This document shows positions 63,956 through 64,000 of a DNA stretch of 64,000 nt, piece after piece (the first letter of the stretch is position 1; each line of letters opens with the position of its first letter). This DNA is from DASCQC01 sp036012865 (lineage in GTDB: Bacteria > Pseudomonadota > Gammaproteobacteria > Comchoanobacterales > Comchoanobacteraceae): positions 167,529 to 231,528 of the forward strand of contig DASCQC010000026.1 of NCBI GenBank assembly GCA_036012865.1, written 5' to 3'. The notes below the pieces were generated by a model. It was not told the origin of the DNA. It did not search any database and worked only from the letters and a program-made list of their open reading frames with translations. The position numbers were made by a program, and so were the translations under genes.

Positions 63956-64000
63956 TCATAAAACTTACGAATATTATAAAGCAGCGATCGAAAGCCTATA

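Overview
This is an AT-rich bacterial chromosome segment from a Gram-negative organism, most likely a gammaproteobacterium. The order mraZ-rsmH-ftsL-ftsI-murE-murF-mraY-murD, the order ffh-rpsP-rimM-trmD-rplS with corB and ypjD divergent from it, and an lptF-lptG pair all point that way. A pyrophosphate-dependent phosphofructokinase, a fused LplT-PlsC-Aas protein, a Sel1-repeat protein, an aromatic amino acid permease and several orphan effector-like proteins recall Legionella/Coxiella-type host-associated lineages. The genus cannot be named from sequence reading alone.

Layout. 1-7.4 kb (minus strand) is the division and cell wall (dcw) cluster, headed by a MraZ-type operator. 7.6-14.1 kb holds rsmE, a large orphan protein, adk with two small exported or membrane genes, corB and ypjD. 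14.3-17.7 kb is the SRP/ribosome operon, in which rimM has no canonical start codon. 17.8-34.5 kb carries a PnuC-like transporter, an M16 protease, PPi-PFK with the lysophospholipid recycling fusion, an aromatic amino acid permease, a WecA-like transferase, an MFS transporter, lptG/lptF and valS. 34.6-44.6 kb has two DUF4389-like membrane proteins, a UDP-sugar dehydrogenase, two tandem paralogues of an unrecognised family, a glycosyltransferase overlapping radA, and a DUF1801 protein.

45.1-55.7 kb is an accessory region, mostly in decay: a large Sel1-repeat gene with an eroded tail, tRNA-Ser(GGA), and relics of a GIY-YIG protein, an AbiEii toxin, a large serine recombinase, a phage terminase, two ATPases and an SDR protein. 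Two apparently intact toxin-antitoxin modules sit among them: AbiEi/AbiEii (type IV) and HipBA (type II). Each has a recognisable promoter with a palindromic operator. Short palindromic elements recur among the relics, and a pair of imperfect direct repeats brackets the recombinase/AbiE segment.

55.8-64 kb is a respiration and haem neighbourhood: a UbiH/UbiM-like hydroxylase and hemF, a NarK-type nitrate/nitrite transporter, a TauE/SafE-family exporter, a solitary class I nrdB and the oxygen-independent hemN. Directly after narK, in the same frame, lies the DNA-binding tail of a lost Crp/Fnr regulator. Together these suggest a lineage that uses, or once used, both oxygen and nitrate.
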